Assembly: GCA_035625025.1 (NCBI GenBank)
Contig: DASPQJ010000003.1
Span: 1 to 10,243 of the forward strand
Direction of reading: 5' to 3'
From: Bog-793 sp035625025
GTDB lineage: Bacteria > Actinomycetota > Acidimicrobiia > Acidimicrobiales > Bog-793
DNA length: 10,243 nucleotides
This document shows, one piece after another, positions 5,220 through 10,243 of the stretch (within the stretch, counting starts at the first letter, position 1; each line of letters begins with the position of its first letter). The position numbers and the translations under genes are program-made. The notes under the pieces are model-generated. The model saw only the letters and a list, made by a program, of their open reading frames with translations, searched no databases and was not told where the DNA came from.

Positions 5220-6773
5220 GTGACTCAGACTCTCGTCGCGACCGAGGAGGTCGCCTACCGCGTCCCCGCCTTCTCGGCCGAGCGGCGCCGTTTCATCATC
5301 GGCGCCCTGCTGCTCGGACTGTTTCTCGCGGCCTTGGACCAGACGATCGTCTCCACCGCCCTGCCGACGATCGTCGCCGACCTCCACGGGGAGACCCACC
5401 TGTCGTGGGTCGTCACCTCCTATCTCCTCTCGACCACCGCCTCGACGCCCCTGTGGGGCAAGCTCGGTGACCAGTACGGCCGAAAGGGGTTCTTCCAGGC
5501 CGCGATCGTCATCTTCCTGCTCGGATCGGCCCTGTCGGGACTCAGCGCCAGCATGACCGAACTCATCGCCTTCCGGGCCCTCCAGGGCCTCGGCGGAGGG
5601 GGGCTCTTCGTCGGCACCCAGGCGATCATCGGTGACGTCGTTTCGCCCCGGGAGCGCGGTCGCTACCAAGGTCTGTTCGGCGCCGTCTTCGGCGTCGCGA
5701 GCATCATCGGCCCCCTGCTCGGTGGGGTCTTCGTCGACGACCTCTCCTGGCGCTGGATCTTCTACATCAACCTGCCGATCGGCGCCGCCGCGCTCTTCGT
5801 CATCGCCGTGACCGTCCCCGGGGCGCTCACCCGTATCCGCCACGTCATCGACTACGCCGGCACGCTCCTCGTCGCACTGGCGGCGACGTGCTTCGTCATG
5901 CTGACGAGCCTCGGCGGGACGACCTACCCCTGGGGCTCGTCTCCGATCTTCATCCTCGGGATCCTCGGCGTCGTCCTGACCGCCACCTGGGCACTCGTCG
6001 ACCGCCGCGCCGCCGAGCCCGTGCTGCCCCTCCACCTCTTCGCGAACCGCACCTTCGCGGTCGTCTCGGCGATGAGTTTCATCGTCGGTTTCGCCATGTT
6101 CGGCGCGACGGTCTTCCTGCCCCTGTTCCTCCAGTACGTGCGGGGCGCGACGCCGACGGTCTCCGGGTTGTCGCTCCTGCCGCTCATGGCGGGCCTCGTC
6201 ACGACGTCGATCGGCTCGGGCCAGATCATCACCCGCACCGGCCGCTATCGCCGCTTCCCGATCATCGGGTCGGCACTCACGACGATCGGGCTCTTCTTGC
6301 TGTCCTTCCTCCACGCCCAGACGAGCTCGCTCGTCATGTCGGTCTTCATGGTCGTGCTCGGCGCGGGACTCGGCTGCTTGATCCAGGTGCTCGTGCTTGC
6401 GGCTCAGAACGCCGTTCCCCACAGCGAGCTCGGCGTCGCCACGTCGGGGACGACGTTCTTCCGCACGATCGGGGCCGCATTCGGGACGGCGATCTTCGGC
6501 GCCATCCTCGCCAACATCATCGACGGCAACCTCGTGTCGGCGCTCGGCGGCATGGCCCTCCCGGCGGGACTGCACCTCGCCGACCTCACGCCGCAAGCTC
6601 TCCAGACGCTCCCCTCCCCGGTGCGTCACGCCTTCATCGCCGCCTACGCCCACTCGCTCGACATCGTCTTTCTCGTGGCCGTGCCGGTTGCGGCCCTCAA
6701 CTTCGGGCTCAGCTGGCTCCTTCCGGAGATCACGCTGCGTCACACGACCCACGGGGCACCTTCAGCGCACTGA
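5220..6773 (+). CDS. MFS drug-exporter, DHA2 family (EmrB/QacA type, 14 TM)
   Basis: 517 residues from the GTG at 5220; a GTG at 5154 would add 22 residues of poor character, and neither start has a clear ribosome-binding site. DHA2 proteins export hydrophobic or cationic compounds across the inner membrane in exchange for protons. Seen: LDQTIVSTALPTIV (motif D1, 39-52), GKLGDQYGRK (motif A, 80-89), RALQGLGGGG (motif B, 119-128), GAVFGVASIIGPLLGG (antiporter motif C, about 154-169) and WRWIFYINLPIG (177-188), followed by enough hydrophobic helices for 14 in total. The length is normal for the family. It lies 27 bases before the MmpL-type gene, so the two are probably cotranscribed. The exported compound cannot be inferred. 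Confidence 0.95.
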   Translation: MTQTLVATEEVAYRVPAFSAERRRFIIGALLLGLFLAALDQTIVSTALPTIVADLHGETHLSWVVTSYLLSTTASTPLWGKLGDQYGRKGFFQAAIVIFLLGSALSGLSASMTELIAFRALQGLGGGGLFVGTQAIIGDVVSPRERGRYQGLFGAVFGVASIIGPLLGGVFVDDLSWRWIFYINLPIGAAALFVIAVTVPGALTRIRHVIDYAGTLLVALAATCFVMLTSLGGTTYPWGSSPIFILGILGVVLTATWALVDRRAAEPVLPLHLFANRTFAVVSAMSFIVGFAMFGATVFLPLFLQYVRGATPTVSGLSLLPLMAGLVTTSIGSGQIITRTGRYRRFPIIGSALTTIGLFLLSFLHAQTSSLVMSVFMVVLGAGLGCLIQVLVLAAQNAVPHSELGVATSGTTFFRTIGAAFGTAIFGAILANIIDGNLVSALGGMALPAGLHLADLTPQALQTLPSPVRHAFIAAYAHSLDIVFLVAVPVAALNFGLSWLLPEITLRHTTHGAPSAH

Positions 6774-6800
6774 TGCCCGCGGGCTGGCAGGATTGCCCCC

Positions 6801-9290
6801 ATGGATCGTTTCTTCGGCGCCCTCGGTCGCGCGACCGTGCGGTTGCGCTGGTACGTCATCGGGTGCTGGATCGTCATCGTCGTCGTCGCGACCCTCACGC
6901 TCCCGACGCTCGGCAGCGAGATCAACAACGACAACAGTCACTTCTTGCCCGCGACCTCGCCGGCGATCCAAGCCTTCAACCTCGCCACACCAATTCTCGG
7001 CAACACGGCAAAGAACAGCATCGTCGTCGTCGTCGCGGCACGGAACAACGCCCCCCTCGGCCCCCCCGATCAAGCCGCCCTCAGCCGTGAGGCGGTCGCC
7101 GCCAAGCAGCTGCCCCTCGTCCGCCTGGTGCGTTTCATCGGCACCTCGCCAAACCGCCACGCCGCGGAGCTGCTCGTCAGCGCCCACGTCAACGAGAACG
7201 ACATCACGGACGAAAAGACCCTCATCGCCAACCTGGAGACGAGCTTCGCCTCAATCCGGGCACCCTCGGGACTCGGGATGCACGTCGCCGGGGCTGTCGC
7301 GACGAACGTCGCCAACCAGGCCAAATCGGCGATAACCGGTAACCGCGTCCAGGACTTCTCCGTCCTTTTCATCATCGTCCTGTTGTTCATCGTCTTCCGC
7401 TCGGTCCTCGCGCCCCTGGTTACCCTCATCCCGTCCGCGCTCGCCCTCGTCGTCGCCAACCGCTTCATCGGCGGGCTCGGCGCCCACGGACTGCAGATCT
7501 CCGTGTTCACCGAGCTCCTCCTCATCGTCCTCATGCTCGGCGCGGGAACCGACTACGGCTTGTTTCTCGTCTTCCGCGTCCGGGAGGAGCTGCGCGCCGG
7601 GAGAACCGCCGACGGAGCCGTCGCGCACGCCCTCGCCCGCATCGGCGAGTCGATCACCGCCTCCGGGGGGACGGTGATCTTCGCCCTGCTGACTTTGTTG
7701 CTTGCGACCTTCGGCATCTACAAGGACCTCGGCGTGCCGCTTGCCGTCGGGATCGCGGTGATGCTCCTCGCGGGTCTCACCCTTCTGCCGGCCCTGCTCG
7801 CGGTCCTCGGGCGAATCGCCTTCTGGCCGTCGCCGGTCGCGCCGGGAACCGAGCGCGAAGGTTGGTGGACGGGCATAGCCCGACGGCTGCTCAAGCGGCC
7901 CGGCGCAACGCTCGGACTCGGGTTGCTGCTGTTCGCCTGCTTCGCGTCGGCCGCCCTTTCCTACCGGTCAGGCGGTTTCGGCGGTGCCACCAGTGCCCCG
8001 GCGGGCACCGACGCCGCGGCCGGCAACGCGGCCCTCCTCCGCAACTTCCCCGAGGCGGCGACGAACCCGACGTACATCATCATGAAGTTCGCCTCGCCGA
8101 TCTGGGAGCCGAAGCTTGCGCAACAGGTCGCGGCCGCCGAATTGGCGCTCGGACATTCGGGCGCCTTCCGGACCCTTGTCGGACCGCTCAACCCCACGGG
8201 AGACCCGATCCCGCCTGTCGACTACGCCAAGCTGTACTCAGCCCTCGGCAACCCCCTCGACCTGCCCTCTGCCGAGCCGGCGCCGTACCGCAAGCTCATC
8301 CCCCTCGGGGTCTACGAGCTCTACCGCTTCACGGAGGCGTCCGCGTCCCCCGACGGCGCCACGATCACGTACATCGACTACACGAGGCTGCACCTGCTCC
8401 TCGGCAACCCGGCCCGGCTCCCCTCGACCGAACCGAGCAGGTACATCGCGGAGCAGATCCCGCTCGCCGCCTACGAGATCTACCACGCCACGGAAGCGTT
8501 CGTGTCCGCCGACGGCAGGACGATCATGTACGAGGTCAGCCTGCGCGTCGGCAGTCCCGACTCCACCGCGGCGATCAACTCCGTGCCTCGGCTACGCCGG
8601 ATCGCGGCTACGGCCGCCGCCGCGGCCCACGCCGAGGCCAACGGCGTCGCCGGGGACGCGCCGGCCCTCTACGACGTCGCGAACACCTCCAACCATGATC
8701 TTTTCCACATCATCCCGATCGCGATCCTCGCGATCGCGGTGCTGCTCGCTCTCGTGCTGCGCAGTTTCGTCGCGCCCTGGTACCTCATCGTGAGCGTCGG
8801 ACTTTCCTACCTCGCGGCGCTCGGCGTGTCGGTGATCGTCTTCCTTGACATCGGGGGCGAGTCGGGGATCACCTTCGTCCTCCCCTTCCTCATGTTCATC
8901 TTCCTTCTGGCCCTCGGTGAGGACTACAACATCCTCGTCATGACCCGGATCCGCGAGGAAGCGCGCCGTCGGCCGATCCGCGATGCCGTCACCCACGCCG
9001 TCGGCCGGACCGGGCCGACGATCACCTCGGCCGGGCTCGTTCTCGCCGGGAGCTTCGCCGTGCTCGCCATCGTCGGTGGCGGGGGGCCGAGCGGCAGCCA
9101 GGTCGAGGTGATGGGGTTCGGGCTGGCGATCGGCATCCTCATGGACACGTTCGTCGTGCGGGTCCTCCTCGTCCCGGCGACCGTCGCGCTCCTCGGTCGC
9201 TGGAATTGGTGGCCCTCACGCCTCGGACGCCGCCACGACTCCCATCCCGCCTATTCCGGCCACGACCCGGCAGCCCTCGGGCGCACCTGA
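6801..9290 (+). CDS. MMPL-family (RND superfamily) transporter
   Basis: 829 residues, within the range for MmpL-like proteins. MMPL transporters use the proton gradient to move lipids or other hydrophobic molecules out of the cell membrane. The two-fold RND layout is clear: TM1 at about 17-36, first outer domain about 37-185, TM2-6 (186-338), TM7 about 368-388, second outer domain about 389-633, and TM8-12 (634-797). The proton-relay Asp-Tyr pairs are present as GTDYGLFLVFRVREE (D251-Y252) and GEDYNILVMTRIREE (D708-Y709). The second outer domain carries an internal duplication (474-578). ATG is preceded by GCAGGA 9 bases upstream. It lies 27 bases after the MFS gene and 11 bases before the esterase, indicating one operon. 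The substrate is unknown; lipid export is suggested by the family only. Confidence 0.95.
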   Translation: MDRFFGALGRATVRLRWYVIGCWIVIVVVATLTLPTLGSEINNDNSHFLPATSPAIQAFNLATPILGNTAKNSIVVVVAARNNAPLGPPDQAALSREAVAAKQLPLVRLVRFIGTSPNRHAAELLVSAHVNENDITDEKTLIANLETSFASIRAPSGLGMHVAGAVATNVANQAKSAITGNRVQDFSVLFIIVLLFIVFRSVLAPLVTLIPSALALVVANRFIGGLGAHGLQISVFTELLLIVLMLGAGTDYGLFLVFRVREELRAGRTADGAVAHALARIGESITASGGTVIFALLTLLLATFGIYKDLGVPLAVGIAVMLLAGLTLLPALLAVLGRIAFWPSPVAPGTEREGWWTGIARRLLKRPGATLGLGLLLFACFASAALSYRSGGFGGATSAPAGTDAAAGNAALLRNFPEAATNPTYIIMKFASPIWEPKLAQQVAAAELALGHSGAFRTLVGPLNPTGDPIPPVDYAKLYSALGNPLDLPSAEPAPYRKLIPLGVYELYRFTEASASPDGATITYIDYTRLHLLLGNPARLPSTEPSRYIAEQIPLAAYEIYHATEAFVSADGRTIMYEVSLRVGSPDSTAAINSVPRLRRIAATAAAAAHAEANGVAGDAPALYDVANTSNHDLFHIIPIAILAIAVLLALVLRSFVAPWYLIVSVGLSYLAALGVSVIVFLDIGGESGITFVLPFLMFIFLLALGEDYNILVMTRIREEARRRPIRDAVTHAVGRTGPTITSAGLVLAGSFAVLAIVGGGGPSGSQVEVMGFGLAIGILMDTFVVRVLLVPATVALLGRWNWWPSRLGRRHDSHPAYSGHDPAALGRT
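8220..8534 (+). repeat. Internal 52-53-residue duplication in the MMPL outer domain
   Basis: Residues 474-525 and 526-578 align with one single-residue insertion: DYAKLYSALGNP/DYTRLHLLLGNP, LPSAEP/LPSTEP, IPLGVYELYRFTEA/IPLAAYEIYHATEA and SPDGATITYI/SADGRTIMYE. The two copies have diverged at DNA level, so the duplication is old. Confidence 0.85.
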
Positions 9291-9301
9291 AGCGGCTCCC
9301 G

Positions 9302-10243
9302 ATGCGTCCCTGGACCCTGGAACTCGCCGGTCGGCTCGAGAAGCGCGAGCTCACGGCGGCGTCACTGCGCGACAACCCGCTCGGCGATTCCCCGACGCGT
9401 CCGGTGTGGGTCTACCTCCCGCCGGGATACGACGAGTCCGCCGCGCCCTACCCCACCATCTACCTCTTACAGGGTTTCGGGGCTTTCCTTGGGCGTTGGG
9501 GCCAGCGCGCGATGTTCGACCTCGCCGCGCCGGAGCTTGTCGACGCGGCTTTCCAGGCCGGCGCGCCACCGTGCGTCGTCGTCTACGTCGACGCCTGGAC
9601 CTCGCTCGGGGGCAGCCAGTTCCTCGACTCGCCCGGGACGGGCCGCTACCACACCTACCTGTGCGAAGACGTCGTCGACTTCGTCGACCGGGAATACCGC
9701 ACGATCCCCGAGGCAGGCCAGCGCGCCGTGATGGGACATTCCAGCGGCGGATTCGGCGCGATCGTCGCCTGCCTGCTCCGACCGGACCGCTTCTCGGCGT
9801 TCGGGTCGCTCGCGGGCGACTGCTGCTTCGAGCTCTCGCTGCTGCCGGATCTCGCCCGCGCCCACCGTGCCCTGCGTGACCACTACGAAAACTCCTACGA
9901 GCGCTTCTTCGCCGATTTCTCGGCGCGTCCGCCGATGTCCCGGCCCGAGGACTTCACGCTCGTCTCGGTCTGGGCGCTCGCGGCCTGCTACTCGGCGGAA
10001 CCGGACGGATCGGTCTTACTCCCGTTCGACCCCGCAAACGGCGCCCTCCGCCAAGAGATCTGGGCCCGCTGGCTCGCCTGGGACCCGGTGCGGATGGTCA
10101 GCCGACACCTCCCGGCGCTGCGCGCGATGCGCGCGATCTGGATCGACGCCGGCCGCCACGACGACCACCTTCTCGACGTCGGCGCCGAGGTCTTGGTCGC
10201 CGAGCTCCACCGTGCCGGGGCCGACGTCGCCTTCGAGTTGTTC
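9302..10243 (+). CDS. Alpha/beta-hydrolase, putative esterase family (PF00756-like), C-terminus beyond the window
   Basis: 314 codons are visible without a stop. The fold follows the putative-esterase family (esterase D, Fes and antigen 85 relatives): VWVYLPPGYDES (36-47), the oxyanion segment YLLQGFG (55-61), nucleophile elbow MGHSSGGFGA (144-153, Ser147) and the acid region IDAGRHDDHLLD (281-292, Asp287 or Asp288). The catalytic His would lie past the end. There is no signal peptide, so a cytoplasmic ester hydrolase is more likely than a secreted mycolyltransferase-type enzyme. It starts 11 bases after the MMPL stop with only a weak ribosome-binding site, so it may be translated by coupling. 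In this context it could act on an exported lipid or ester precursor; that is inference. Confidence 0.92.
   Translation, partial: MRPWTLELAGRLEKRELTAASLRDNPLGDSPTRPVWVYLPPGYDESAAPYPTIYLLQGFGAFLGRWGQRAMFDLAAPELVDAAFQAGAPPCVVVYVDAWTSLGGSQFLDSPGTGRYHTYLCEDVVDFVDREYRTIPEAGQRAVMGHSSGGFGAIVACLLRPDRFSAFGSLAGDCCFELSLLPDLARAHRALRDHYENSYERFFADFSARPPMSRPEDFTLVSVWALAACYSAEPDGSVLLPFDPANGALRQEIWARWLAWDPVRMVSRHLPALRAMRAIWIDAGRHDDHLLDVGAEVLVAELHRAGADVAFELF

Noticed and set aside
5034..6752. 572-codon open frame on the minus strand, very rich in Asp, Glu and Arg
   Set aside because: It mirrors the MFS gene. Complementary Leu/Val/Ile/Ala codons of membrane helices read as charged residues on the other strand, so it is a shadow.
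5888..7090. 400-codon Arg/Pro/His-rich plus-strand frame
   Set aside because: It overlaps the MFS and MMPL genes in another frame and has no recognisable domain.
7968..8197. Small minus-strand frames opposite the MMPL gene
   Set aside because: They are antisense to a well-supported gene and have no ribosome-binding site or motif.

Overview
The window is GC-rich DNA with GTG and ATG starts, G/C-dominated third codon positions and an MmpL-type transporter. This fits a high-GC actinobacterium, but the sequence alone does not settle the genus. It contains no rRNA, tRNA, CRISPR array, insertion sequence or phage gene. Gene density is high, and two gene blocks diverge from about position 5000.

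Leftward block (minus strand, about 4973 down to 1). In order of transcription it holds: a small carboxymuconolactone decarboxylase/AhpD-like protein (4973-4626); about 690 bp without a secure gene (4625-3937), with GC-rich hairpins, an open coding-like stretch and a mini membrane-protein frame broken by a TAG; a single-pass membrane protein with a proline-rich tail (3936-3214); an ATP-grasp-fold protein with a long acidic repeat N-terminus (3189-1975); a possible 80-residue basic protein in an AT-richer patch (1933-1691); a coiled-coil protein with a Pro/Gly/Glu linker (1697-885); and the N-terminal half of a class III PLP-dependent aminotransferase (743 to beyond base 1). The aminotransferase has its own promoter-like sequence.

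Rightward block (plus strand, 5220 to the end): a 14-TM DHA2/EmrB-type MFS exporter, an MmpL/RND-superfamily transporter and the start of an alpha/beta-hydrolase esterase. Gaps of 27 and 11 bases suggest one export operon.

The least conventional part is 885-3936. There, three adjacent genes of unrelated fold all carry Pro-rich low-complexity segments. The membrane-protein and ATP-grasp frames are the same reading frame, separated by one TAA. The ATP-grasp protein appears to lack two of its usual metal-ligand residues, so it may be a non-catalytic member of a membrane-associated complex. That is an inference; what is directly visible is the gene order, the frames, the repeats and the residue changes.
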